Positions 48,331-58,250 are shown, numbered from the stretch's first letter. The stretch: 64,000 nucleotides of DNA from Sphingobium bisphenolivorans (GCF_000412635.1 NZ_ASTG01000009.1:1-64000), one strand, 5' to 3'. Notes: generated by a model not told the origin, from the letters alone. A program made the numbers and translations.

Positions 48331-48414
48331 CGCGCTGATCCCCTATGACTGAGTCCGCAGCCATGATTGCACGCTGTTCGCGCGCCCGCCAACAGCTTTT
48401 TTGCAGCGCAGCAA

Positions 48415-49638
48415 TCAAAGTGCGGCAGGCACATCGCGCCATTCACGGATCGCATCCCGAATGCCACGTCGCAGCTGGGGTCGGATGGGATAGATGCCCG
48501 AGGGAAAATGCTGCGCCATCAATATGCCAATGATCCGCTCGACCGGATCGATGAAGAAGAAGGTCGAGAAGACCCCGCCCCAAAAATATTCCTGCGTCCG
48601 CAAATCCATGGCGAAGCCGAGGCCGAAGCCTACACCTGCATAATCGGCTTCGCTGAACATGGAGGACGAAAGGCTCGCCAGGTCACCGCCGCCCGGCAAG
48701 TGATTGGCATGCATCGCTGAGATCGTGTCGGGCTTCACCAGGCGCACCCCGTCCAGCTCCCCACCGCGAAGAAGCATGCGGGCGAAGCGGTGATAGTCCG
48801 CTGCCGAGGAAATTAGCCCGCCGCCGCCCGACCGAAACCGCAGCGGTCGGCGCCAGCCGCTCTTCGCGCCCCTGTCGTAAAGGGATAGTTGACCGTCGGC
48901 GCCATATTGCCATGCGTCCGTCATCCGGTCGATGCGGTCTTCCGGCAGTTCAAAGAAACTGTCCCTCATGCCGAGAGGTTCGAAGATGCGGCTGCGGAAA
49001 AAGCTTTCCAGATTCATGTCGCTCAGCCGCTCGACCACGACGCCCAGAACGTCGGTCGATACGGAGTAATTCCAGCGCTCCCCCGGGGAAAATTCCAAAG
49101 GCAGCGCGGCAAGGGCGGCGATGAACTCGTCGGAACTGCGCTTTTGCTGAAACTCGTCCAGGCCCAATTCGCGGTAGCGCGCGTCGATGCGAGTCTGACG
49201 TTGGAGGCCGTAGGTCAGCCCGGACGTATGGCGCAGCAGGTCGATCATCTCCATCGGCCTATGCATCCGCCCCTTGCTATCCTCCCCCACGGCAAGATCG
49301 GCGAATTCCGGAATGACCTCTGCGACCGGGTCCGTCAGGCTCACCAGCCCCTGCTCCACCAGCATCATGAAGGCGAGCGACGTCACCGGCTTCGTCATGG
49401 ATGCGATGCGGTAGAGTGCGTCTTCCCGCAGCGGCTCACCGGACGCGCGGGCGATGCCCCACTGGGCGGCGACCACCGGCTGCTCATCGCGGGATACTAG
49501 CAACTGGACATGCGGCAATTTGCCCGGCTCCACATAGGTTTGGCGGATTTGGTCCGTCAGCGTCTGCAACTTCGCGCCGTCCATGCCCGCCGCCTTTGCC
49601 GCCGCCATGTCCACCGCCTGACCGTTCGCCTGCATCAT
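48415..49638 (-). CDS. Serine hydrolase of the class C beta-lactamase/EstB family
   Basis: A 407-residue hydrolase with S80-M-T-K83 as the SxxK catalytic motif, a Tyr in WNYSVSTDVLG in the YxN position, and a C-terminal GLGFAMDLRTQEYFWGGVF stretch in place of KTG. This is the usual pattern of esterase-type members (EstB) rather than true beta-lactamases. No signal peptide is visible, so it should act in the cytoplasm; that also argues against a resistance role. The first or second Met could be the start. It is divergent from the sigma-factor gene. Confidence 0.88.
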   Translation of the reverse strand: MMQANGQAVDMAAAKAAGMDGAKLQTLTDQIRQTYVEPGKLPHVQLLVSRDEQPVVAAQWGIARASGEPLREDALYRIASMTKPVTSLAFMMLVEQGLVSLTDPVAEVIPEFADLAVGEDSKGRMHRPMEMIDLLRHTSGLTYGLQRQTRIDARYRELGLDEFQQKRSSDEFIAALAALPLEFSPGERWNYSVSTDVLGVVVERLSDMNLESFFRSRIFEPLGMRDSFFELPEDRIDRMTDAWQYGADGQLSLYDRGAKSGWRRPLRFRSGGGGLISSAADYHRFARMLLRGGELDGVRLVKPDTISAMHANHLPGGGDLASLSSSMFSEADYAGVGFGLGFAMDLRTQEYFWGGVFSTFFFIDPVERIIGILMAQHFPSGIYPIRPQLRRGIRDAIREWRDVPAAL

Positions 49639-49757
49639 GCCTCCTGCCGGTATGCCGCCCTCTGGCTAGAGCAGGCGGCCACGCAGGACAATGGCGTTGC
49701 CACGCTGGCGGCCGCCCTCTATGGCAACGCGCCTGATCCCACTGGACGCATCTTTTC

Positions 49758-50270
49758 ATGGCAACCGGCCTTTCCGCCATCTTCCTTGAAAATCGCCCCG
49801 CCCTGCTTCGCTTTCTTCGAGCGCGCGGAGCGGGAGAGGATGCGGAAGACCTGCTGCAGGACATGTGGATGAAGCTGGAGGCGAAGGATCTGGGTCCGGT
49901 CGCCGATCCCCTTCCCTATCTCTACCGCATGGCGAACAATCTTATGCTCGACCGCTATCGCTCCGGCACGCGGCGAGCGCGGCGGGAACAGGACTGGGCG
50001 GAAGGCGCTGGCGGCGTCATGGCGGACTCGTCCGATGATACCGCCATCGACGAGCGGCTGATCCTGGCGCAGCGGCTGGACGAGGCACGCGCCGTCCTGC
50101 GCTCTCTGGGGCCGCGCGTCGAACTGGTGTTCCGCCGCTTCCGGATCGAGGGTGTCGGGCAGCGCGTGATTGCCGAGGAACTGGGCGTCAGCCTGACCAC
50201 CGTGGAAAAGGACCTGCAAAAGGCCTATCGTGCGATGGTAGCCCTCAAGCAGAAGCTGGATACGGAATGA
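49758..50270 (+). CDS. ECF sigma factor, FecI-like
   Basis: Extracytoplasmic-function sigma factor of 170 residues. Region 2 is at about residues 10-75 (LLRFLRARGAGEDAEDLLQD and PYLYRMANNLMLDRYR). Region 4 is at about 110-165 (VFRRFRIEGVGQRVIAEELG, LTTVEKDLQKAYRAM). It precedes a FecR-like anti-sigma/regulator gene and a TonB-dependent receptor with an N-terminal signalling domain. Together they form a cell-surface signalling unit in which ligand binding at the outer membrane activates the sigma factor. The inducing ligand is not evident. Confidence 0.93.
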   Translation: MATGLSAIFLENRPALLRFLRARGAGEDAEDLLQDMWMKLEAKDLGPVADPLPYLYRMANNLMLDRYRSGTRRARREQDWAEGAGGVMADSSDDTAIDERLILAQRLDEARAVLRSLGPRVELVFRRFRIEGVGQRVIAEELGVSLTTVEKDLQKAYRAMVALKQKLDTE

Positions 50271-50322
50271 GCACGGCCGCGTCGTCTAGCTGGATAGGCC
50301 TCCGGTTCGACAGGGGCATGGA

Positions 50323-51270
50323 ATGACAGGGGCTGAGGCCATGTTGCATGAGGAGGCGCTCGGATGGGTCATCCGGACGCGCGATCCTGAATTTGCCGAT
50401 TGGGAAGCTTTCACCGACTGGCTGGAGGCCGCGCCCACGCACGCTTCGGCCTATGACGCGCTGATGGTCGCGGACGCGGACCTTGCCCTGCTCGTTCCCG
50501 CCGAGCCGGTGACGATCGGAACACCCGCCAATGATGCGGGCGAGCAGCGCCGGCGACCAATAGGCTGGATCGCGGGCGGCGCGGTCGCGGCGATGCTGGT
50601 TGCGGCACTGTCGATCGGCATCGGGAGGCGCGGCGACATCTACACCGTCACCACTCGACCGGGTGAAAAGCGCAGCATCGCGCTGGACGACGGCACGCGC
50701 ATTGAACTCAACGGCGGCACGACGATGCGGCTCGACCGCAACAACAGCCGCTTCGCCGCACTGGACAGCGGAGAGGCCGCGTTCACCGTTCGTCACGATG
50801 CGGACAATCCTTTCCGCGTCGCCGTGGGCGATGATCTGTTCGAGGATGCGGGGACCGTCTTCAATATCGTCCGTAGCAAGGGCGCCACCCGCATCGGCGT
50901 GTCAGAGGGCAAGGTGATCTACAATCCGAAGGCGGAGGCGATCATGCTGCCGGCCGGCAGGGGCCTGAGCGAAGACGCGTCGGGTGTGCGGGTCATGGAT
51001 GTCGCGCCGGGCTCGGTAGCGAGCTGGCGCGAGGGGCGGCTCACCTACGCGAACGCACCCGTCACGCAGATCAGCGCCGACATTGCGCGGTCCTTGGGTG
51101 TGGAACTGTCCCCGACACCGACAGCCGGCGCGATGCGCTTTACCGGCACCATCCGGCTGGAGCCTGACCCGGAACGCTTCTTTGCCACGGCCGCACCGCT
51201 GATGGGACTTTCCGCCGTCAGACAGGGTGGTGCCTGGCTGCTGAAGGAGGGGGATGACCCGGCACGCTGA
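50323..51270 (+). CDS. FecR-like sigma regulator
   Basis: Inner-membrane protein of 315 residues that passes the signal from receptor to sigma factor. The cytoplasmic N-terminus has the DUF4880-type stretch EALGWVIRTRDPEFADWEAF and LEAAPTHASAYDAL. One membrane segment is near residues 84-103, then the periplasmic FecR domain (TRPGEKRSIALDDGTRIELN, RVAVGDDLFEDAGTVFNI) and a C-terminal STN-like part. It begins 52 bases after the sigma gene and overlaps the receptor gene by 17 bases. Confidence 0.92.
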   Translation: MTGAEAMLHEEALGWVIRTRDPEFADWEAFTDWLEAAPTHASAYDALMVADADLALLVPAEPVTIGTPANDAGEQRRRPIGWIAGGAVAAMLVAALSIGIGRRGDIYTVTTRPGEKRSIALDDGTRIELNGGTTMRLDRNNSRFAALDSGEAAFTVRHDADNPFRVAVGDDLFEDAGTVFNIVRSKGATRIGVSEGKVIYNPKAEAIMLPAGRGLSEDASGVRVMDVAPGSVASWREGRLTYANAPVTQISADIARSLGVELSPTPTAGAMRFTGTIRLEPDPERFFATAAPLMGLSAVRQGGAWLLKEGDDPAR

Positions 51271-53677
51271 CGTCCTTTTCGTCGCCGCCCTCGCCATAGC
51301 GGCCGCCTCACCCGCGCGGGCGGCGGACAGACAGTCCATCAGCATCGCCCCCGGCCGGTTGGGTGAGGCGGCGATCACGCTCGGCCGTCAGACAGGCGTC
51401 AGCATCGGCATGTCGGACCAGTCGCTCGCGGCACTCGCAACGCCACGGGTTCAAGGGCGGATGAGCATTGAAGGCGCGCTGAAGCGCCTCTTGAAGGGAA
51501 GGGGCGCGGAGGCCCGGCGCATCGATGCCATGACTTGGCGCATCGTGCGCGTGCGCCGCGCGCCTTCCCCCGGCGCGGTTCCGCTTGCGGCAGCGATCTC
51601 GCAACCCGCCCAGGAACCTGCCGAGATCATCGTCACCGCATCGAAACGGGACTTGCCCTTGCCGCGCTATGCCGGGATGGTCGAGGTGGCCAGCGACAAT
51701 GGCTTTCCCAGCGGAGAGGCGGCGGGCGGCACGGCTAGCCTGCTGTCCCGCATCGCCAGCCTAAGCTCGACCCACGCCGGTGCGGGCCGCAACAAACTGT
51801 TCATTCGGGCCATCGCCGATTCAGGCGTGGCGGGACCGACGCAGGCGACGACAGGCCAGTATCTGGGGGACATGCGGCTGAACTATGCAGCGCCCGATCC
51901 CGATCTAAAGCTTTACGACATGCAGGGCGTCGAGGTGCTGGAGGGTCCGCAGGGAACGCTGTACGGCGCGGGATCGCTGGGCGGTGTCATCAGGATGATC
52001 CCCAACCCTCCCAATCTGGGAGCAGCGGGCGGGCAGATTTCCGCAGCCCTGTCGACGACCTGGCATGGCGATCCGGGCGGCGACCTGGCGGGCACCCTCA
52101 ACCTGCCCATCATCCCTGAAAAGCTGGCGCTGCGTGTTGTCGGCTATGGCGTGCAGGAGGGCGGTTACATCGACGATGTCGGCCGTCGCCGCGATGACGT
52201 CAACCGCACCCGCACCTATGGCGGTCGCGCCGCGCTCCGTTTCGCTCCGGACGAGAACTGGACGATCGATCTCACCGGCGTCTATCAGCGGATCAGGGGC
52301 GACGACGCACAATATGCAAGCAGGGCGACGGGCGCACTGGAGCGGGCGTCCAGCATCGCTGAGCCCTATTTAGCGGACTATGCCCTCGCCAATTTGCGGG
52401 TGGAGCGGCAGTGGGACGATCTGCGTTTCGTTTCCTCCGCTGGCTATGTGCGCCATGTGCTGGCCGAAAGCTATGACGCGACGCAAAGCGGCGGTCCGCC
52501 CGCGCTGTTCCGGCAAAGGAATAGCATCAACATCTTCTCCACGGAGAACCGCCTGGTTCGCGACCTCGACAATGGGCTGGGCTGGATCTTGGGCGCCTCC
52601 TATCTGGAGAGCAGTTCGGAGATCAGGCGCTCGCTCACATCCTATGGACCGGCTCCCTCGGAGCCCGTCATCCCCGGCGTGCCGATGTACGGCCGGGGCA
52701 TGCCCGCAACCGCAACGGGCGTACGCAACCGCATCCATGAGGCAACGCTGTTCGGCGAAGCGTCGTTCGAGCCTGTGACAGGCCTGATCGCGACAGCGGG
52801 CGGACGGCTGACGAACAGCCGCCTGACCGGTCAGGCGCTCGATCCGATCGCCCTACTATCCGCCAGCGTCCTTGCCCGGGCCGAAGCGCAGGCCGACCGA
52901 AATGAAACGATCTTCCTCCCCTCCTTCTCGCTGTTGACAGATCGGCTGCCGGGCATGACCATCTACGCGCGGTTTCAGCAAGGGTTTCGGCCCGGCGGGC
53001 TGGCCGTCGACGATCTGCATGTCCAGCGCTTCCGCAACGATCGCGCTTCCACGATGGAACTCGGATTCCGCAAGGGGCGGCCGGGCGTTGACGGCATCGC
53101 GCTGGCCGGTAACTTCGCCTATACGAACTGGAAGGACATCCAGGCGGACGTGACAGACCGGATCGGCCTGCCCTCCACCGCCAATATCGGCGACGGACGG
53201 ATCTACACGCTGGAAGGCCGGATCACCCTGCGTCCCGCCTCCTGGCTGACGCTGGACGGCAGCATCATCTTCAATGACAGCCGGCTCAGCCGCCCGGCGC
53301 CGTACGTGCGCATGCTGATGGATGAGGCTGGCTCGCTCAGCCTGCCCAATGTCGCCAATCTGGGCGGAAGGCTAGGCTTCGATTATCAGGCGCCACTCGG
53401 CGACATGAATTTCCGCCTGACCGGGTCGGCGCGTTATGTCGGCAAGTCCCGGCTCGGCGTGGGCCCGATCCTGGGGCGGACGCAGGGTGATTATATCGAC
53501 ACGCAGTTGAGCGCGAGCCTTGCGCGCGGGCCGGCGCAACTGTCCCTTTCCGTCGCCAACCTGCTCAATAGTAGCGGCAATCGTTTTTCGCTGGGCACGC
53601 CGTTCGATCTGCGCGGCGACTATGTGACGCCGCAGCGGCCGCGAACAATCCGCGTCGGGATGGATTTCGCCTTCTGA
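51254..53677 (+). CDS. TonB-dependent outer-membrane receptor with STN signalling domain
   Basis: Energy-coupled importer and sensor of 807 residues. A signal peptide (MTRHADVLFVAALAIAAASP) is followed by an STN domain at about 26-97 (SISIAPGRLGEAAITLGRQT), a TonB-box-like AEIIVTASKRD near 126-136, and a plug domain with EVLEGPQGTLYGAGSLGGVI. A beta-barrel then runs to the C-terminal aromatic residue (MDFAF). The STN domain marks it as the sensor of the FecI/FecR pair. A ribosome binding site GAAGGAGGGGG lies before the ATG. The barrel phrases resemble the sphingomonad receptor group with many unknown substrates, so iron or a carbohydrate cannot be chosen. Confidence 0.93.
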   Translation: MTRHADVLFVAALAIAAASPARAADRQSISIAPGRLGEAAITLGRQTGVSIGMSDQSLAALATPRVQGRMSIEGALKRLLKGRGAEARRIDAMTWRIVRVRRAPSPGAVPLAAAISQPAQEPAEIIVTASKRDLPLPRYAGMVEVASDNGFPSGEAAGGTASLLSRIASLSSTHAGAGRNKLFIRAIADSGVAGPTQATTGQYLGDMRLNYAAPDPDLKLYDMQGVEVLEGPQGTLYGAGSLGGVIRMIPNPPNLGAAGGQISAALSTTWHGDPGGDLAGTLNLPIIPEKLALRVVGYGVQEGGYIDDVGRRRDDVNRTRTYGGRAALRFAPDENWTIDLTGVYQRIRGDDAQYASRATGALERASSIAEPYLADYALANLRVERQWDDLRFVSSAGYVRHVLAESYDATQSGGPPALFRQRNSINIFSTENRLVRDLDNGLGWILGASYLESSSEIRRSLTSYGPAPSEPVIPGVPMYGRGMPATATGVRNRIHEATLFGEASFEPVTGLIATAGGRLTNSRLTGQALDPIALLSASVLARAEAQADRNETIFLPSFSLLTDRLPGMTIYARFQQGFRPGGLAVDDLHVQRFRNDRASTMELGFRKGRPGVDGIALAGNFAYTNWKDIQADVTDRIGLPSTANIGDGRIYTLEGRITLRPASWLTLDGSIIFNDSRLSRPAPYVRMLMDEAGSLSLPNVANLGGRLGFDYQAPLGDMNFRLTGSARYVGKSRLGVGPILGRTQGDYIDTQLSASLARGPAQLSLSVANLLNSSGNRFSLGTPFDLRGDYVTPQRPRTIRVGMDFAF

Positions 53678-53797
53678 TCCTGACGGGAAAGTTGATCCTG
53701 CGTCGTCTTGATCATGAATTGGCGGGTTGACCCCATAGACCCCTCCTGGCCCGCCAGTCAGCTATGACCGCCGGCTCCCGGCTTCATGGCGCAATGG

Positions 53798-53833
53798 AAA
53801 GGGGCGCTGCTTCCCCCGCAGCGCCCCTTTTTT
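53798..53833 (+). terminator. Intrinsic terminator between the receptor gene and a convergent gene
   Basis: AAAGGGGCGCTGC at 53798-53810 pairs perfectly with GCAGCGCCCCTTT at 53818-53830, followed by further T. With AAA on the other arm it could also serve the reverse-strand gene that ends at 53837. Confidence 0.92.
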
Positions 53834-53836
53834 AAG

Positions 53837-54730
53837 TCAAGGGCGAACGGCGAAGTCGAAGATGCGCGCGCCGCCGGTGCCCCCACCCCACATTCCAGGG
53901 CCGGACCCCGCGCTCACCGAATAGAGGAAGCCATATTCGCCCGCCTCCAGGTCGGCCTTGGGCGACACTTTGAACACGCCGGGCGCGACCTGCTCATAAT
54001 CGAAGCCGATGCGATCCTTGTCCATGACACCGGTTTTGGCTCCACCCAGGTTCATGCTGCCCACCCGGGTTTCGCGCCGATCCTTTTTCACATCGAACTG
54101 GATCAGGCTGAACTCGTTAGGCGAGGTGATCGCACTTGCAGGCCCGGCCAGCCAGAGCGAAGGCGTGCCCGCCTGCGAAAGGCTCCGATTGGCCTCATCG
54201 AAATAGAAGTAGAAGGTCGGGCGCGCCTGGGGCGAGGCGACGCGGGCGCTGACATTGGGAATGACCGCCTTGATGCTGAGCGAGGCGATGCCACCGGTGA
54301 AAGCATAACCCAATATGCCGCCGGTCTTGCTCTGGTTGGAAATGGTCGGATCGATGCGCGCCATGCGGGTGGGCTGCGCGCCCTGCATCAGCATGTAGAT
54401 GCCCGATGGGTGAGGTACCATCGGATCAGGCGAGTCCGCCGACATGGCGGCCTTGGCCGAGGTGATGCCTTCCGATCCCGCCGCGATCATTGCCGCGATG
54501 ACTGGCCCGGACACGCCCTTCTTCTTGAGCTGGATCAGGTCGTCGGTGGACAGCTTATATTGAGCGGGCGAAGCCTTGATCTTGGCGATCACCGCTTCGT
54601 CGCCGAGCCCCGCCCCGACCAGTGCTATCACGCTGTTATTGTTGAGCGTCTCCGCCTGTGCTTCCGCAGATGCGGTCAAAAGCGCCGCGACGCACAGCGC
54701 CGCCGTCCAGAATCCCTTCTTCATGTCCAC
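53837..54730 (-). CDS. Secreted protein of unknown function
   Basis: A 297-residue protein with a signal peptide (MDMKKGFWTAALCVAALLTA, cleavage likely after AEAQA). An N-terminal helical segment, VIALVGAGLGDEAVIAKIKA then SPAQYKLSTDDLIQLKKKGV, resembles a short repeat often found at the front of exported proteins that bind calcium or DNA-free ligands, but I do not assign a family. The rest is beta-rich (PTFYFYFDEANRSL, GEYGFLYSVSAGSGPGMWGG). It stands alone upstream of gatB on the same strand. The second Met (54724) is an equally good start. Confidence 0.75.
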   Translation of the reverse strand: MDMKKGFWTAALCVAALLTASAEAQAETLNNNSVIALVGAGLGDEAVIAKIKASPAQYKLSTDDLIQLKKKGVSGPVIAAMIAAGSEGITSAKAAMSADSPDPMVPHPSGIYMLMQGAQPTRMARIDPTISNQSKTGGILGYAFTGGIASLSIKAVIPNVSARVASPQARPTFYFYFDEANRSLSQAGTPSLWLAGPASAITSPNEFSLIQFDVKKDRRETRVGSMNLGGAKTGVMDKDRIGFDYEQVAPGVFKVSPKADLEAGEYGFLYSVSAGSGPGMWGGGTGGARIFDFAVRP

Positions 54731-54779
54731 CCCCCTGAAGAAAAGCCCGGCATGCCCCTGCCGGACTTCTCGATTTGCC

Positions 54780-56282
54780 TTAGCTCAACGCCCTACGCAC
54801 CAGTTCGTTTACGACCTGCGGATTGGCCTTGCCCTGCATCGCCTTCATCGTCTGCCCGACGAAGAAGCCGAACAGCGCTTCCTTGCCCGCCTTATATTGC
54901 TCAACCTTGTCGCCATTGTCGGCCAGCACCTTGGCAACCGCCGCCTCGATGGCGCCGGTGTCGCTGGTCTGCTTCAGCCCCTTTTCCTCGACGATCGTCG
55001 GCGCGCTGTCGCCGGTTTCGAGCATGATCTCGAACACCTGCTTGGCGATGGTGCCGGAAATGGTGCCATCCGCCACGAGAGCGAGCAGCTCCGCGCCCGC
55101 CTGCGGACTGACGGGGCTGTCCTCCAGGCTCTTGCCGAGGCGGTTGAGCGCGCCATAAAGTTCCGAGAGCAGCCAGTTGGCCGATGCCTTGGCGACATCG
55201 CCATCGCCCTTCTTCTGAATGCGCGCGCCTTCCGCCAGAAGTGCCTCGAACCAGCGCGCCGTTTCGGCGTCGGCGGTCAGCGTCGCTGCATTGTAGGCGC
55301 TGAGGCCAAGCTGCTCCTCATAACGGCGGCGTTTGGCGTCCGGCAGCTCGGGCAGGGACTGGCGGCATTCATCCAGGAAGGCGTCGTCCAGTTCCAGCGG
55401 CAGCAGGTCCGGATCGGGGAAGTAGCGATAGTCGTGCGCATCTTCCTTCGAGCGCATGGAACGGGTTTCGTTCCGATCGGGATCGTAGAGGCGGGTTTCC
55501 TGCACCACCTTCCCGCCAGCCTCCAGCACGTCAACCTGGCGGTTGGCTTCATGCTCGACCACCGCCATGACGAAGCGGACCGAATTGACGTTCTTCGTCT
55601 CGGTGCGGGTGCCGAACTCTTCACCGGGGCGGCGGACCGACACGTTGACGTCGGCGCGCATCGAGCCCTGATCCATATTGCCGTCGCAGCTACCGACATA
55701 GCGCAGGATCGTGCGCAGCTTCGACAGATAGGCGCCGGCCTCGGCAGGCGAGCGCATGTCCGGACGCGACACGATCTCCATCAGCGCGACGCCCGATCGG
55801 TTCAGATCGACATAGGAGCGCGTTGGATGCTGGTCGTGCATCAGCTTGCCGGCATCCTGTTCCACATGGATGCGTTCGATACCGATGGTCTTGGTGCTGC
55901 TGCCCGGATTCTTCTCGTCCAGCACGATCTCAATCTCGCCCTCGCCCACCAGCGGATGATAAAGCTGGCTGATCTGGTAGCCCTGCGGCAGATCGGCGTA
56001 GAAGTAGTTTTTCCGGTCGAAGCGCGACCATTTGTTGATCTGCGCATTGATCGCCATGCCGGTGCGCACCGCCTGGCGGATGCACTCGCGGTTCGGCACG
56101 GGCAGCATGCCGGGCATGGCCGCGTCGATCAGGCTGACCTGCGTGTTCGGCTCCGCACCGAAAGCCGTGGCGGCACCGGAAAAGAGCTTCGCCTGGCTGG
56201 TCACCTGCGCATGGACTTCCAGGCCGATCACGACCTCCCACTCGCCGGTTGCGCCCTGAATGCGATAGGTTGATTCAGTCAT
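54780..56282 (-). CDS. gatB: Aspartyl/glutamyl-tRNA amidotransferase subunit B
   Basis: With GatA and GatC converts Glu-tRNA-Gln or Asp-tRNA-Asn to the amide form. The 500-residue protein has [27 protein letters not shown], the cradle phrases [45 protein letters not shown], and a C-terminal YqeY-type helical domain ending [16 protein letters not shown]. It follows gatA with a repeat-filled gap of about 95 bases. Confidence 0.96.
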   Translation of the reverse strand: MTESTYRIQGATGEWEVVIGLEVHAQVTSQAKLFSGAATAFGAEPNTQVSLIDAAMPGMLPVPNRECIRQAVRTGMAINAQINKWSRFDRKNYFYADLPQGYQISQLYHPLVGEGEIEIVLDEKNPGSSTKTIGIERIHVEQDAGKLMHDQHPTRSYVDLNRSGVALMEIVSRPDMRSPAEAGAYLSKLRTILRYVGSCDGNMDQGSMRADVNVSVRRPGEEFGTRTETKNVNSVRFVMAVVEHEANRQVDVLEAGGKVVQETRLYDPDRNETRSMRSKEDAHDYRYFPDPDLLPLELDDAFLDECRQSLPELPDAKRRRYEEQLGLSAYNAATLTADAETARWFEALLAEGARIQKKGDGDVAKASANWLLSELYGALNRLGKSLEDSPVSPQAGAELLALVADGTISGTIAKQVFEIMLETGDSAPTIVEEKGLKQTSDTGAIEAAVAKVLADNGDKVEQYKAGKEALFGFFVGQTMKAMQGKANPQVVNELVRRALS

Positions 56283-56290
56283 TTCTCACA

Positions 56291-56370
56291 CCGTCATCCC
56301 AGCGAAGGCTGGGATCTTTCTGAATGTCGTGCCACGTCGCCCGAGATGCCAGCCCACGCTGGCATGACGG
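56291..56370. repeat. Pair of REP-like hairpins between gatA and gatB
   Basis: First hairpin ATCCCAGC-GAAG-GCTGGGAT (56296-56315), second ATGCCAGC-CCAC-GCTGGCAT (56346-56365). The unit is closed by an outer inverted repeat CCGTCAT (56291-56297) and ATGACGG (56364-56370). The first stem equals the one at 7266-7285. Confidence 0.8.
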
Positions 56371-56377
56371 AATGAGT

Positions 56378-57862
56378 TTACCACCACTTCTCCGGCCGTG
56401 CCGTGAAGCCAGCGCGCTCCTCGATCGCAAGACCGGCGTTCAGCACGCTTTGCTCGTCCATGGGCTTGCCGATGATCTGAAGGCCAAGCGGTAGCCCCTG
56501 GCTGTCTAGCCCGCCCGGAACCGCCATCGCCGGCAGGCCCGCCAGCGATGCCGGCACGGTGAAGACGTCGTTCAGATACATAGCCAGCGGATCGGCCTGC
56601 TTCTCGCCCAATGTGAAGGAGGCGCTAGGTGCCGTCGGCGTCAGCAGCAGGTCGACCTTGTCGAACGCCTGCTCGAAATCACGGGAGATAAGCGCGCGGA
56701 CCTTCTGCGCCTGGGTATAATAGGCGTCGTAGAAGCCGGCCGACAGCACGTAAGTGCCGATCATGATGCGGCGCTTGACTTCCGGGCCAAAGCCCAGAGC
56801 ACGCGTCGCGGCATACATGTCCTGCAGGCCCGCGCCATCGGGCAGATCGCGCTGGCCATAACGCACCCCGTCATAGCGCGCGAGGTTCGAGGAGGCCTCG
56901 GCGGGCGCAATGATATAGTAGGTCGGCAGCGCATATTTCGTATGCGGCAGCGACACCTCCACCACTTCGGCGCCGGCATCCTTCAGCCATTCGATGCCGC
57001 GATCCCAAAGCGCCGCGATTTCGGCATTCAGGCCATCGGGGCGATATTCCTTGGGAATGCCGACCTTCTTACCCTTGAGATCGCTCGACAGATTGGCTTC
57101 CCACTGCGGGACGGGCAGATCGAGAGAGGTCGAATCCTTGGGGTCGAAGCCCGACATCGTCTCCAGCAGGATTGCATTGTCGCGCACCGTGCGCGCCATC
57201 GGCCCCGCCTGATCGAGCGAGCTGGCAAAGGCGACGATGCCCCAGCGCGAACAGCGGCCGTAGGTCGGCTTGATCCCCGAAATGCCAGTGAAAGCGGCAG
57301 GCTGGCGGATCGAACCGCCGGTATCCGTACCGGTCGCAGCCGGGCAGAGCCGCGCGGCGATCGCGGAAGACGAACCCCCGGAAGACCCGCCGGGCGCTAG
57401 TGCGGCATTATCGCCGCCGCCGCGCCGCCAAGGCGAGATCACATTGCCGAAATAGCTCGTCTCGTTGGAGGAGCCCATCGCGAACTGGTCGAGGTTGAGC
57501 TTGCCCAGCATGCCGGCGCCCGCGTCCCAAAGCTTCTTCGAAACGGTGGACTCATAGGTCGGCGTGAAGCCTTCCAGCATGTGGCTGGCGGCCGTGGTCT
57601 GCACGCCTTCGGTACAGAACAGATCCTTCATGCCGATCGGCACGCCGGCCAATGCGCCCAGCGTTTCGCCCGCCGCCTTCGCCCTGTCGGCCGCGTCGGC
57701 GGCTTCCAGAGCCTTTTCCGGCGTTTCGACGATGAAGGCGTTCAGCGCCTTGGCAGCCGCGACATTGGCGTTGAACGCCTCCGCCACTTCGCGCGCGGAA
57801 AAGTCGCCGGCGCGGAAGCCGTCGCGGATTTCGGCAACAGTAAGATCAGTTAGATTGGTCAT
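56378..57862 (-). CDS. gatA: Aspartyl/glutamyl-tRNA amidotransferase subunit A
   Basis: Amidase subunit that frees ammonia from glutamine. The 494-residue protein begins [16 protein letters not shown] and has the Ser-cisSer-Lys triad: Lys79 in VPIGMKDLF, Ser160 in [11 protein letters not shown] and Ser184 in [11 protein letters not shown]. The open frame extends to 57904, but the extra residues ([11 protein letters not shown]) are the translation of a dispersed repeat, so the ATG at 57862 is the right start. It lies between gatC and gatB. Confidence 0.96.
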   Translation of the reverse strand: MTNLTDLTVAEIRDGFRAGDFSAREVAEAFNANVAAAKALNAFIVETPEKALEAADAADRAKAAGETLGALAGVPIGMKDLFCTEGVQTTAASHMLEGFTPTYESTVSKKLWDAGAGMLGKLNLDQFAMGSSNETSYFGNVISPWRRGGGDNAALAPGGSSGGSSSAIAARLCPAATGTDTGGSIRQPAAFTGISGIKPTYGRCSRWGIVAFASSLDQAGPMARTVRDNAILLETMSGFDPKDSTSLDLPVPQWEANLSSDLKGKKVGIPKEYRPDGLNAEIAALWDRGIEWLKDAGAEVVEVSLPHTKYALPTYYIIAPAEASSNLARYDGVRYGQRDLPDGAGLQDMYAATRALGFGPEVKRRIMIGTYVLSAGFYDAYYTQAQKVRALISRDFEQAFDKVDLLLTPTAPSASFTLGEKQADPLAMYLNDVFTVPASLAGLPAMAVPGGLDSQGLPLGLQIIGKPMDEQSVLNAGLAIEERAGFTARPEKWW

Positions 57863-57872
57863 GCCCCAACTT

Positions 57873-57951
57873 CCGTTCGCCCTAAGCCTGTCGAAGGGCT
57901 GCACTCGTCTTCAAGAAAGAACTGGGCTTCGACCAGCTCAGCCCAAACGGG
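57873..57951. repeat. Inverted-repeat element between gatC and gatA
   Basis: CCGTTCGCCCTAAGCCTGTC (57873-57892) continues to GAAGGG, and GGGCTTCGACCAGCTCAGCC continues to CAAACGGG (57924-57951). The two arms are imperfect inverted copies. It resembles the abundant sphingomonad repeat that ends CGAACGG and shares CCGTTCG with the arms around the GIY-YIG gene. Confidence 0.75.
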
Positions 57952-57962
57952 TGAAGTGAATT

Positions 57963-58250
57963 TCACTCAATCACCTTGGGCACCGCGAAGAATCCATGCT
58001 CGGCCTGCGGCGCGTTCGCCAGCACCTTGTCGCGAACATCGCCGTCAGTCACGGCATCCTCGCGCAGGCGCAGCTTGTTCGGGATCACGGCGGTCATCGG
58101 TTCGACGCCGCTCACATCGACCTCACCCAATTGCTCCACCCAGCCAAGGATGTTGTTGAGTTCCGGCACCATCGCTTCGGCTTCGGCGTCGGTCACCGAA
58201 ATGCGCGAGAGGCTGGCGATCTTTTTCACGGTCTGAAGGTCTATCGACAT
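57963..58250 (-). CDS. gatC: Aspartyl/glutamyl-tRNA amidotransferase subunit C
   Basis: Small subunit (95 residues) that holds GatA and GatB together. It begins [20 protein letters not shown] and carries the conserved [22 protein letters not shown] and [14 protein letters not shown] region, ending [13 protein letters not shown]. It is the first gene of the reverse-strand gatC-gatA-gatB unit and divergent from the DUF3089 gene. Confidence 0.95.
   Translation of the reverse strand: MSIDLQTVKKIASLSRISVTDAEAEAMVPELNNILGWVEQLGEVDVSGVEPMTAVIPNKLRLREDAVTDGDVRDKVLANAPQAEHGFFAVPKVIE

Noticed and set aside
48415..49638. Serine hydrolase as a second antibiotic-resistance beta-lactamase
   Set aside because: It has SxxK and YxV-type motifs of EstB-like esterases, lacks a signal peptide and lacks a clear KTG, so a resistance role is not supported.
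54576..56273. Forward open frame of 565 codons opposite gatB
   Set aside because: Antisense of gatB; gatB has complete family signatures.
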